Source: Mytilinidion resinicola (Eukaryota > Ascomycota > Dothideomycetes > Mytilinidiales > Mytilinidiaceae). Taken from it: a stretch of 64,000 nt of DNA. Each line of letters starts with the position of its first letter. The stretch's first letter is position 1. Made by a program: the position numbers and the translations under genes. The stretch covers positions 743,053 through 807,052 of the forward strand of contig NW_022985455.1 of NCBI RefSeq assembly GCF_010093595.1. Direction: 5' to 3'. Shown here one piece after another: positions 12,089-22,255 of this stretch. Under the pieces are notes generated by a model that saw nothing but the letters and a program-made list of their open reading frames with translations, was not told where the DNA came from and did not search any database.

Positions 12089-12699
12089 AGGTGCAACATA
12101 TGAGCTGACAGAAATCAAAAGAACTTAGACACCTAGACAATCAAAAAGCGTTTACTTCCAGTGCTCTTGGCAATAACAAGTAGGAGTTGAATCCCATCGA
12201 CCCTTTCGCTTTCGGCTTACTAACTAGTCCCATCACGTGCTTCCCATTCCGCATCTATGGTCTATAGAACCCCCCTCCTTTCCCATCTCTCTCTCCCTTT
12301 CCCCCTCCTCACTTCAAACCGCATGCTCCCCATTATTCGTCCACGAAACCTTCACTTTCTTAGTCAAGCTTCTTGCTTAATATGACTGCATGCTTTTCAG
12401 TTTCCATCCAGGCGCAAGATGTCTCCCTCTATTCTTTCCGTAGGTAGTCACTGCTTTAGGAACTAAGTGAACTCCTACTTAACCACCTTCATTCTCTAGC
12501 TACATTCCTTGTGGATGTAGCTGATTCAAGAAAATGATTTAGACTTCCACCTCAACCAACTCCTCCTTTTACCATATGATACAAGCTTACTCTGGGGACT
12601 TTGGAACCCCACGGCTATGTGCTGCATCGAAACTCGGGGAAGAAGAACATACAAAGATGAGGAAGTGTGATTAGACTCAAGATTAAACTTCTTTATTCT
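12089..12699. other. Intergenic between convergent genes
   Basis: The 3' sides of the Vba-type gene (+) and the zinc-finger-like gene (-) face each other here. The region has pyrimidine-rich tracts (about 12265-12315) and no coding signal. Confidence 0.65.
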
Positions 12700-13800
12700 C
12701 TAAGCTACTGATCCTTCCCGCCATCTGATCGCCCAATCCCCTTTAGCGAAGCTAGGTTCCACGACCGCACCCTGCATCAAAGCTTCACACTTCCATCTAG
12801 TCGTCTGCGGCGCATGATCTGCATCGACGGCTCTTCGCGACTGCGCATTTCGTCCCTGGGTCTTTCCATGATGTTCCAGTCGTGCTCCTACGCCCTCATC
12901 AACAACGAATCCGAACACAATACCTCTCCTCGCAGCCCTGCGTACCATCTCCCTCTCTTCCGCCCGGCGCTGGCCCTCTTGCCGCTTCTCGAGGTTTTCG
13001 ACAAACTCTTCTGTCCGCTCCGCACGGCCTTTCTCGCCGCCGATGCCACCGTTGACTTCGGATGCTGCCTGAGGAGGGCGTACGATCGGGCGGAGAGCTC
13101 CCGGTAATTATCCGAGGGGTCTCTTGCCGTGATCTGACGAAGTGTCGTCATCGCTGACCATGTCGACGCTCTTCCGTTCCTCGTCTTCCTTGCCCAGAGC
13201 TCGGCCTGCGCGGTTCTTTTTTCGACCAAACGTCTTTGCAGGGTCGTGGCGGTTGCCGAAGAAGACCTCCTTTCTGAATTGGTCAGCTTGAACACTACTC
13301 GTGCCTTGGTTTGATGTGGGTAAACCGAGAGCCCGAGACCGAGTACCGCGCCGGCTCGAACAGCGTCCAGGAAGCTTTATCAGAGTCTTGCAATGTTCCA
13401 GCTCACTTCGTCTATACTCACATCTCTTCCATAGTAACAATCACCCTTCGATCGCCCTTAGCAGCCTTAGCCTTGGCAGCGGTCTTCTCAATCCCAGACT
13501 CCGGCTCCTCGTTCAGCAGCGCGACAATCGCCCTCTCAATCCTCCTGTCCATGGCTCCTGGCTTCCGGTTCCGGCATCGGTCTGAGCAATACTTGACCAC
13601 GCTGACCTTGCTCTGCTGGGCCTTTCGCGCACCTGCAGAGTTTAGAACTACGCGCTCACCCTACGCTCGAGAAGGATTCGCTCACTGATGACACGGCCAC
13701 ACGTCTGACAGTATGGGACATGATTCCCGTCGGTAAGATACAAGGGCGGAGGCACCGCGGCGTGCTTTCCAGGACGACTCCAGGCGTCCATCCATGACAT
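12700..13800 (-). CDS. Conserved fungal protein with a four-cysteine zinc-binding motif, function unknown
   Basis: Four exons (13800-13686, 13632-13422, 13273-13159, 13068-12700) sum to 810 nt, 269 residues. It starts MSWMDAWSRPGKHAAVPPPL, then CQTCGRVIS and KYCSDRCRNRKPGAMDRRIE, giving a CxxC...CxxxC arrangement that should bind one zinc. Next come FFGNRHDPAKTFGRKKNRAG, a charged stretch, EEREMVRRAARRGIVFGF, and the end ALMQGAVVEPSFAKGDWAIR. I recall this architecture as a conserved but uncharacterised protein in Pezizomycotina; no molecular role can be claimed. The basic and Arg-rich segments suggest nucleic-acid or nuclear work (inference). The last intron (13158-13069, donor GTCAGC) is the least certain; reading through instead reaches a stop just after KRPL. 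The gene is divergent from the DHA1 transporter. Confidence 0.8.
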
Positions 13801-14832
13801 TCTGGACGAGGATTGACGGCAATTAGGGGAGTTGCGTGAGGCTGGAGCTCGCAATCTTCTCAGGGCGAGCGGTAGTGCAACTAGGTGGCTGTGCATGCGC
13901 AGTTGCAATGTTACGTGGCAAAATGGAGAAATGATGACTTTGAGTTGTCGTCTTCTTGCTGGACCTCGCTGTGTCGCTACCTCTTGTTGACGTCACCTGA
14001 TGGCAGTGGCGGAATAGGTGGAACGGAGCACCACTCGCGAGCGACGACGACAGGAGAGCCACGTATCATGGTAAAAGACTCCACGGACCCGAAGAAAATC
14101 TAACAGCAAGGTGAAGAAAAAAGGAGATTCACACCACATTCTCGCACGGAGGACCACGTTCGTTGACTGCAAAGTGCGAGTTTCGCAGTAGAGAATAAGC
14201 TTTTACCAAGAAGGTGGTTTGCGATGGTCAGCGGGGCACTCGGGCCCTTGGAAATCCGGAAATCGCTTTTGGGTCTCAGGCTTAACTCCACGTCCTGTAC
14301 CTGGCAACCAGCAAATCCGATGCGCGAGATCACCACTCGGGGTCGGAGAGAGGAGCAATGCAACGAGGCCAGGAGTACCCTTTGTATGTGTTCTGCGTTT
14401 CGCTAGGATCTGCCCATACGGAGTGGATTGTGTTGTAAGGATATGCCCGAGCTCCCATTGGCCACTACGCCGAGCGTGCCGAGATGCCGAACCCGCGCAG
14501 CAGATAAACCAAAGCTGCTCTTGGGCAGAGGCGACGGTACGAGCGCCTCAAAAAGGCGGAGATTTCGTGCCCGACGTCACCTTAAACCCGCAGATGGCAC
14601 TCGGGTTTGCGCCTGCCGGGCGAGGATTGAAAAGAACACCTGCTGCCAGGTCGTGTGCTGTTTTCCTCTCGCAACTGTGACCCACTCCTTCGCTCTCTTT
14701 TTATAAATATTCACTCTTCCCCCAAACTCACCGCACATTGCCTTCTGAGATTCCACCTACTGTTGAGCTAGTACAAGAGATCCCTTTATATTGACCTCTC
14801 TACATTTCGATTGAGCAATATTGTCTGTGACT
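13801..14832. other. Divergent intergenic region, zinc protein and DHA1 transporter
   Basis: About 1 kb with 5' sides of both neighbours. Apart from the TATA-like box listed separately, nothing is recognised. Open frames within 14219-14706 overlap each other in several frames and look spurious. Confidence 0.6.
14702..14709 (+). promoter_or_regulatory. TATA-like box upstream of the DHA1 transporter
   Basis: TATAAATA lies 124 nt before the ATG at 14833, followed by a pyrimidine- and CA-rich leader, the usual fungal core-promoter layout. It suggests an inducible gene, as TATA boxes are commoner in those. Confidence 0.4.
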
Positions 14833-16787
14833 ATGGCAGACCGCGATGAACGCTCCAGGTCACGCGGCGCATCGACACCTCACTCTAGGTCCCGATCGAG
14901 ACCGCGAACATCCAGGTCGCAAGCACGGAGCCCAGACGCGAACTTCCACCGCCTTTACTCGACCCATCACCTCGACGACCAGTCAGTGTATCACCATGAC
15001 GAAGGCCATAGCATCGCAGCAGCCGGAAGCACCGCATCTCTGGAACGGGTCCCAACGCAGACTGAAGTATTCGAGGGTGAAAGTGATAGCACATCCGAAG
15101 ATGGTGATAGCGCTTCAGACAACGGAGAGAAACCGAGCAAGGATCTAGAAAAGGATGAACCGGATGAGACAGAGCCGGCTGTGGAAGTGGACGCTGGAGT
15201 CAAGACTGAGAGGGATGTCGAAAAAGGCATGCCAGGCCTGGAGAAGAAGAAGTCTACGAGATCAATCAAGGACCCAAATCTGGTAAGCTCCCACTGAACA
15301 TGACGCAGACAAAAGTTTCATTCTGATACATGTTGCAGGTAACCTGGGACTCGCCAGACGACCCAGCAAACCCAAGGAACTGGTCCATGAAGCGGAAATG
15401 GGCTGCCACCTTCATCGTCTCCTCCTTCACCATCGTCTCGCCAATCTCCTCTTCAATGGTAGCACCAGCCCTCAGCAGCATGGCTCATGAGTTCGGCATA
15501 ACAAATGTGGTGGAGTCGCAGCTGATTCTCTCCATCTTCATCCTCGCATATGCTGTGGGGCCACTCTTCCTAGGCCCGCTTTCCGAGGTTTATGGCCGAG
15601 TGCGAGTACTACAATTAGCGAATTTGTTTTACCTGGCCTGGAATATTGGTTGCGGTTTCGCCCAGAATAGCGGTCAGATGCTCGCATTCCGGTTCTTGAG
15701 TGGGCTGGGTGGAAGCGCTCCTCTAGCCATTGGCGGTGGCCTGCTCTCCGACTGCTTTCCCCCAGAACAGAGAGGAAGGGCTATTAGCATCTACAGTCTT
15801 GCGCCTTTGCTTGGTCCCGCCATTGGCCCCATTGCAGGCGGATTCATAACCGAGAACACGACGTGGCGATGGGCGTTCTGGGCAACCTCGATCTTCACCG
15901 GAGTGGTCCAGTTATTCGGCATCGTCTTTCTGCAAGAAACATACGCCCCAGAAATCCTGAAGCAAAAGGCCAAAAAGCTACGCAAAGAGACTGGAAATAC
16001 GGCTTTACACACAGAATACGAAAGCCCGGATAAAACATTGGGCAAAATCCTGAGGACGGCGATCATAAGACCATTCAGGCTTCTAGGGACCCAGCCTATC
16101 GTCCAGGTTCTCGCGGTCTACATGGCCTATTTGTACGGCTTGATGTATCTCGTTCTTTCGACATTCCCTCCACTTTGGGAAAAGAGGTACCATGAATCCG
16201 TGGGAATTGGAGGGTTGAACTATATCTCCCTGGCACTTGGCTTTTTCCTGGGAACACAGATCTGCGCACCCATCAACGATCGTATCTATCGGAGGCTGAA
16301 GAAGAAGAACAATGGTGTGGGCAAGCCTGAATTTCGCATCCCACTGATACTACCCGGCGCGATAATGACGCCTGTTGGCCTTTTCTGGTATGGATGGTCC
16401 GCGCAAGCCGGAGTCCACTGGATCATGCCAAACATTGGTGCCGCAACCTTCTCGGCCGGCATCATTATTGGATTCCAGTGTATTCAAACGTAAGAGAGTT
16501 TTGAACGGAGTGACTGACGACACGCTAACGCGAAACACAGATATCTCGTAGACTCCTACTCTCGGTATGCCGCCTCAGCCATCGCTGCCGCAACGGTTCT
16601 ACGATCTTTGGCTGGCTTCGGGTTCCCGCTCTTTGCGCCGTCAATGTACGCTGCTCTTGACTATGGATGGGGGAACAGTGTGCTCGGCTTTGTTGCATTG
16701 GGATTGGGAGTTCCAGCTCCCTTTTTGATGTGGAAGTATGGTGCGCTACTTCGAGCAAAGTCACAGTTTGCAGCTGGTGGCGGCTGA
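14833..16787 (+). CDS. DHA1-family MFS multidrug-type transporter
   Basis: Three exons (14833-15282, 15339-16489, 16541-16787) sum to 1848 nt, 615 residues. The first 150 residues are cytoplasmic, Arg/Ser-rich then acidic. The membrane part begins VTWDSPDDPANPRNWSMKRK, the hallmark entry of the DHA1 group, with 12 segments following. Seen: motif A-like GPLSEVYGRVRV, the antiporter motif C region LAPLLGPAIGPIAGGF, and the conserved NTTWRWAFWATSIF. Members export drugs, toxins or polyamines by proton antiport at the plasma membrane; the substrate here is unknown. The end, LVDSYSRYAASAIAAATVLR plus MYAALDYGWGNSVLGF, is typical. It stands alone, not next to biosynthetic genes, so a role as a cluster exporter is not supported. 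Confidence 0.93.
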
Positions 16788-17151
16788 GTTCTTTTGGGTG
16801 TTATTTGTGCATTTCTGGGGTATTGTGCATTGCGACGGCGTACAAAATATCTTTGGTGGGCAGGCATCTGGTCTGGAAGCATTTTGTTTGAGGACGATTC
16901 TAGTCTACTAGGATCATCGTAAATACATCAACGAGGTAGACAGATAGTATAATAAACCGAATATAAGAACCTGAGATGGCCTTCAAAGAGCTCGTGACAC
17001 AAAGTTGGGGACGTGGAGGGCGATGGCTGTCGTCTCATCATCGACTGACTATCGATATGGCCCGTGCGTATGGACTTCAACTTTTCGTTGCCTCACCATC
17101 ACCGAACCCATCTCCAATTCGTGTCTCACATCGCCGACGCTCGCCTTTAAT
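16788..17151. other. Short intergenic, DHA1 to SCO1
   Basis: 364 nt between two plus-strand genes. No element recognised. Confidence 0.6.
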
Positions 17152-18658
17152 ATGTCTCGATCATGCTCCTCCATATCTAGGGCTCTAAGAGTCATCAGAC
17201 CCTCCTCAATACCACGGTCGGAGCTTCACACCACCCGTCTACTCGCTCAACCCTCGAAACGCGCTCTCACAACGAGATGCCTCAACTACCCCAATGCATC
17301 CCAGCGACCGCACCGAAGCTCTCCGTCGAGCACAATTAGAGATGTCTCGACCTTCGCTACACGCAGCACTCCCTCCATAGCCGCCTCATCCCGCACCTTC
17401 TCAACCACAACACTCCGCTCCGCTCCAAAAGGTCGCAGGACGATCCAGGAAATCAGGTCCCGATACTTCTCCGGGGTAGGCAGACTCGCGTCAAGCACGT
17501 CTCCCAGTATCTCCCATGTGCCCGACTTCCCCCCCATTGTCTTCGTCGCCGCCCGAACTACTACAAGAAACATCAGCTAACGTGAACTTGTTAGCCGTTT
17601 TCAGTGACCGCAGGCTTCCTCTTCCTCGCTACCGGCATCGGCCTCACAGTATACTTCCGATATGAGAAGGAGCGACTGGCGCGAAAGCGCATCGCGGAGC
17701 ACACAAAGGGATATGGCAAGCCGAAGGTTGGCGGGCCGTTTGATCTGGTGGACACGGAGGGGAGGCGCTTCACACACGAGGATTTGATGGGGAAATATGC
17801 TTTGGTGCGTATTGTGCATGTCCTGTTCCATCAGTCTCTCTACCGCCGACTCATCGGATACATTTTGGGCTCAACATGATGGTAATGGGAAGCTCATCTG
17901 ACTGATTCCAGGTCTACTTCGGCTTCACCCACTGCCCAGACATCTGCCCAGAAGAACTTGACAAGATGGCCGTCATGATCGACCTGATCAAGAAGAAGTG
18001 CGGCGACGTCATCACACCCGTCTTCATCACCGCGGACCCAGCGCGCGACTCGCCCGCCGTGATCAAAGAGTATCTGGAGGAGTTCCACCCGGACATCATC
18101 GGCCTGACGGGCGAGTATGAGAACATCAAGAGCTGCTGCAAGTACTACCGGGTGTACTTCTCGACTCCGCCGAAGCTGCAGCCCGGCCAGGATTATCTGG
18201 TGGATCATAGCATCTACTTCTACCTGATGGGTGAGTTGAGTCGGGTTGCTCTCTTTTTCCTTCTATCTACCCTTTTCCCGTTTCGGCTCGTTACATCGCC
18301 CCACATTCGCACACGCTCTATCTATCTCATCACATCATATCGCATATTTCCTCCATGACAGCATTCGCATGTCAATCCTTCGTATCGCTCAACTCCCTGG
18401 TTTTTCGATCCTCGCCTCCATGTTTCTCGAACCGCCCGTCCCTGCGATCTACTTCTCGGTTAACGCATCACATCTACCTCTTGACGTCACTAACCAACCA
18501 ACCCCTCCACCGCAGATCCCGAAAACGACTTCGTCGAAGCCCTCGGCCGCAACTTCACCGCCGAAGAAGCCGCAAACGTCGCTATCAAGCACATCCAAGA
18601 CTGGCGGGGCCCGCTAGTAAACAAGGAGAAGAAGTGGTGGGACACGAGTGCGGCGTAG
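17152..18658 (+). CDS. SCO1: Sco1-type mitochondrial copper chaperone for cytochrome c oxidase
   Basis: Four exons (17152-17475, 17595-17804, 17912-18230, 18516-18658) sum to 996 nt, 331 residues. The first 105 residues are rich in Arg and Ser with few acids, a mitochondrial presequence. A membrane segment follows (SVTAGFLFLATGIGLTVYF), then GPFDLVDTEGRRFTHEDLMG and the thioredoxin-like core YFGFTHCPDICPEELDKM with the copper-binding CxxxC. The third copper ligand is the His of YLVDHSIYFYLM. The protein delivers copper to the CuA site of Cox2 in the inner membrane. The ATG at 17152 was preferred to an in-frame one at 17005 because it starts the presequence directly. The third intron is long (285 nt) for this window. 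Confidence 0.93.
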
Positions 18659-19678
18659 TCGCGATCACATGCGGTGTATGGCACGAGCTGTATTGTAGAA
18701 GTATGTAAATCAGAATTCAAAGCTGGAGCTGTATGATATTGTAAGGCACCATGCCTGGGCAGTGCATTTTGTTCGTCTGCAGCTGCGTCAATTTCGGGTT
18801 TTCAAGATGCCTCTAGTTGCTCTAACAAATACACCGTCTGTCATCTGTAACCTCGGTGTTCACCTAGCCGTGTGTGGAGTTGTTTACCTATCTACCTGGG
18901 GGACATTGGACTTGTCGTGGTCTTCCTACTCTCTCAAAAGCAGATTGAGAAGTGCAAAGAAACTAGATATGGTTATTGTTGTGGTTGCTACTGCAGAAAA
19001 ATGAGCGCTTCTCGCACAAGAAAATAGAGAACGCCCATACGTAACTATGACCTTCTAACTTTCGGCCATAACCCTCCACCATGAAACCCCAACCGAAGAT
19101 GATTTGATCAACTATTGCTTCCGCTCCAATCAAACCGAATCGTCCTCCATGAAATGGAAGGTGGGAAGTCGGTGATCAGAATATCAGATGATGCCGTAGT
19201 CAAGTATAGCTTTGGGGCTACCAAAGAAGAAGCAGAGAGTCAGCAACGGGTGTAACCTCTCCCCCTGTGTGTCGGGCACCCCTGCGTGCCGGGCCAAATC
19301 CGAGGGACTTTAAGTTTTGAGCGATCCAGAATCTGCACACACGTTGATATTTTCATAGTTCTATATAAAATGTGCTCTTTTGCCACTACTCAACATTTAA
19401 GACCCCTCCTACGTCAAAATTACATTAGCATAGCCGTCTTGTCGCCTGATTTCCGCAGAGTGCACCTTCATGGTGCGACAGAATTCCTTCACCATAGCAC
19501 CACCATCAATCCTCTTCTTTGCTTAGCCGGTGGCTGCCAGACATGTGGCTGCCCTGCCTGCGGCTGCCCCAGTCCAACTTCTCCTGGGCGGCGCAGAATT
19601 CCCTGCGTGCAGAACCGAAACTGGGCTGACCCCACATCCGCCCGAGTGAGACCGCTGGACCGGCCTCAAAATTGAATA
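18659..19678. other. Intergenic, SCO1 3' side to the MITE-like element
   Basis: About 1 kb without coding signal. Small open frames at 18762-19004 and 19286-19675 (+) have no likeness to known proteins. Short GGCTGCC-type repeats occur near 19530-19570. Confidence 0.55.
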
Positions 19679-20118
19679 ACATAGTCAACAAGCTAGTGGC
19701 CATTACAAGCAAGTGGCCACCCCCAATTATTGGTGCAATTTGCATGCTTTAGCACGCTAGCAATCCCAACAACCACGAGATACAAAGTATAGTTTTGAGG
19801 TTGGATACACTATCTAGCTCTCTCTAATAGCTAAGAAAGAAGTTTGGAGCAGTATGGAGGCATAATTCTATTGTATAATAGGTATTTATTAATTTGGGGG
19901 GCCAAAACTGGCTAAAACTTTACTACGGCTAAACAGGGCTATCGAAAGATTTGAATAATTAATAGATGATATTAAAATAACTACGCATATTATTATTCTA
20001 AGTTACAGCCTAGAATATTTTGTGGTTGTGGAGATTGCTGGGGTGCTAAAACAGCAAATTGCAACCAACAATTGGGGTGGCCACTTGCTTGTAATGGCCA
20101 CTCGCTTGTTGACTACGT
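19679..20118. mobile_element. Non-autonomous TIR element (MITE-like), about 440 bp
   Basis: The two ends are inverted repeats of about 95-100 nt (19679-about 19775 and about 20022-20118). They share TAGTCAACAAGC near the tip, then GTGGCCATTACAAGCAAG and GGCCACC, differing by a few substitutions and single-base gaps. A TA dinucleotide flanks each end (19677-19678 and 20119-20120), fitting TA target duplication as in Tc1/mariner and pogo/Fot1 groups. The about 250-nt core is AT-rich with no reading frame, so it must depend on a transposase elsewhere. The AT richness could reflect repeat-induced point mutation (inference). Family assignment beyond TA-TIR class II is not possible from the sequence alone. 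Confidence 0.8.
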
Positions 20119-20572
20119 TATCAGCCACTTTTAGAGCTCCCCCGGCTGGCCTACTGACTACTTCAAGACGGCGACCTTCAGATTTCTGAAAGCCTGTGTG
20201 CACAACTCAGGTAGTGGCAAGTAGTCATAATTATTCTTTGGTCAAGACGTGAAAGGATTTTGAGTTTCAAGATTGCATTCAATTCGCAAGCCTAGGGCAA
20301 GCAGGCTACAGATTGGCCTTGGAAGATAATATATATACATGCATCGCAGAGAGAGAGAGAAAAGATCAACTCGAGGTTGCTCGAGTATACCAATGCAGGA
20401 TCAATATGCAGAATCAATGTGCTGATTCCAACCGCCCAGATCCAACCAGCCAACCAGAGAATATCAAGGAAAGAAAGACAAGGAAAAAGAGCAAAGAGAC
20501 AAAAAGGAAAGAGTCCGTAACATATCCGTAGCTTCATCACAACCTATCCACTAACTCAAATTCAAATCCTCC
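20119..20572. other. Intergenic, MITE-like element to the orphan gene 3' end
   Basis: 454 nt with a short GAGA run near 20349. No coding signal. Confidence 0.55.
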
Positions 20573-22255
20573 CTACTCGGTCTTCTGCCTCTTCGCCTTC
20601 TGCGCCTCCTGACCCAGCTTGATCTGCTCCTTGCGGTCGCTGTTAGATCGCTTGTTGCTCGCCTTGACCTCCTCAAAGTCCTGCGGACTGAGCACAAACT
20701 TCTGCAATACCCAACCGCCCTCCATGACATTGACACAGGCGCACTTCCACTTCGACAGCGTCTTGCAGATCAAGGAGAGACGCTGCAAGCAGGTTGCAGG
20801 CTGAGTGTGCTTAGAGCTGATACGGTTGTAGCGACGGGGAAGGTTCAGGCCGGTTTCGTAGAGGGCGCAGACCGTCTCGAAGAGCTCCCAGCACTGCGCT
20901 TCGAGGTCATCATCGTCGTAGGGCGCGTTGGCTCTGCCAGCGGGGTTCCTGACGAAGCGGCGGTAGCCTTGCGAGTTGGGGCCGTCTTCGATGTTGACGG
21001 TGTTAAGCATGGCTACGTGGAGTTGCCGCACCCAGAATTGTGCATTGGCCTTGACCCCAGGGAACTTGGTGTCGGGTTGATAAGGTCCGACTCGAGACAT
21101 GGCGCGGTAAGCTGCGGCTGCAGCGCCGTTGGCGAATCGTCCAGAGAAGGGAGCGAAGTTCGGGTTCTGGACTGGAAACACGGTTGGAAGGGGGGCAGGG
21201 TTGACAGGACCCGGGGTGGCTTGGACGGAGGGAGTCGCAGTCTGAGTAGTAGTGATGTAGGGACCTGGGGAGGCCTCGGTGGTCGGACTCGCATTTGAAG
21301 AAGCAGTCTGGGAAGTCTGAACTGATAGCCCTGGAGTTGAGGTACGAGCGGCTGGCCCAAAGGAGGTACTCAGTTCGACTTCAGTAGACTGAGAAATGTT
21401 GTGGCCGTAAAAAGGATTCCAGCTGTAGTCGCCCTGAGAAGGAGTCGTAGAGAGGAATTCTTGAGTTGCGAGTTGACCGGTTTGCGTAGGGGAGATATTG
21501 AACACGCCTTGAGGGTACAGGACAGGATCCAAGGCAAGGAACTCATCAATCTCGGCGCATTGGGCAGCGATGTCCGGATCTAGATCCGGATAGTGGACAT
21601 CTTGGCCCCATATTTCAGCGCCCGCTAAAGAGAAAGAGTGGTTCAAGAGGTCGAGCCCGGTAGTGCGGTCTGCAGTCGAAGGAAGCACCTCTGGGGTTGA
21701 GGCTTGGACGGCCAGCTCAGGGGATGTAGTCGGAGCGCCTTCAGTGGGCGGATTGGTTGCGGAGAGAAGCTGGGTCATGAAGTCGAGTTCTGTGGCGTGG
21801 TATAGAGTCGGAGGAACTACTTCTGAGGCTTCGGTGGCCAGCTTAGGACCTGTAGTCGGCGCGACTTCAGTGGGCTGGGCAGCTGGGGGCAAGACATCCT
21901 TGATCCAGTCGACTTTGGTGACGCGCTTGGGAGTTGGAGAAAGCAATTGAGGATTGCGCATCTGCTCAGCAGCTGTAACCGGGACGTCCAAGGGGTTAGC
22001 GAAACGGTCGTCGTGGAGAGAATTATTGACGTCGGAAGGAGAGTTGGAATCGATAGCACTCTTGAGAGTCGGAGAAAGCACTCGAGGATTGCGCGTCTGG
22101 TCAACAGCCGGAACTGGATCGTCCAAGGTGTCATCCTCGAATATGTAGTCGAACTGAGAATCATTGACGTCGGAAGGAGAGTTGGAATCTGCTGCATATG
22201 AGCCGTAGTCGAAGAAACTGTCGAGGTCCGGCTCGGAGTCTGAATGGAAAGACAT
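20573..22255 (-). CDS. Unrecognised 560-residue protein with N-terminal internal duplication
   Basis: An intronless frame of 561 codons. I do not recognise it. Residues 23-32 and 69-78 repeat almost exactly (DSNSPSDVN), as do 53-65 and 98-110 (RNPxxLSPT), giving a duplicated unit of about 46 residues. Two further related blocks (PTEVAPTT / PTEGAPTT with LYHATELDF) follow. The middle is Thr/Pro/Ser-rich and disordered. The only globular-looking part is at the C-terminus (about 400-530): FWVRQLHVAMLNTVN, CWELFETVCALYETGL, LQRLSLICKTLSKWKC, and it ends in a Lys-rich tail KLGQEAQKAKRQKTE that could be a nuclear signal. Composition (acidic, Ser/Thr/Pro-rich N-terminus plus basic tail) would fit a nuclear regulator, but this is only inference. 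Overlapping long frames on both strands are explained by its composition. Confidence 0.65.
   Translation of the reverse strand: MSFHSDSEPDLDSFFDYGSYAADSNSPSDVNDSQFDYIFEDDTLDDPVPAVDQTRNPRVLSPTLKSAIDSNSPSDVNNSLHDDRFANPLDVPVTAAEQMRNPQLLSPTPKRVTKVDWIKDVLPPAAQPTEVAPTTGPKLATEASEVVPPTLYHATELDFMTQLLSATNPPTEGAPTTSPELAVQASTPEVLPSTADRTTGLDLLNHSFSLAGAEIWGQDVHYPDLDPDIAAQCAEIDEFLALDPVLYPQGVFNISPTQTGQLATQEFLSTTPSQGDYSWNPFYGHNISQSTEVELSTSFGPAARTSTPGLSVQTSQTASSNASPTTEASPGPYITTTQTATPSVQATPGPVNPAPLPTVFPVQNPNFAPFSGRFANGAAAAAYRAMSRVGPYQPDTKFPGVKANAQFWVRQLHVAMLNTVNIEDGPNSQGYRRFVRNPAGRANAPYDDDDLEAQCWELFETVCALYETGLNLPRRYNRISSKHTQPATCLQRLSLICKTLSKWKCACVNVMEGGWVLQKFVLSPQDFEEVKASNKRSNSDRKEQIKLGQEAQKAKRQKTE
21910..22190 (-). 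repeat. Internal duplication, period about 138 nt
   Basis: The DNA encoding residues 23-65 and 69-110 of the orphan protein is a diverged direct duplication. Nucleotide likeness is high at GACGTCGGAAGGAGAGTTGG (near 22029 and near 22167) and GGATTGCGC. Confidence 0.7.

Noticed and set aside
7100..18658. Sulfatase, two MFS transporters and a zinc-motif protein as a metabolic gene cluster
   Set aside because: There is no backbone biosynthetic gene, no P450 or other tailoring enzyme, and SCO1 is housekeeping, so a cluster is not supported.
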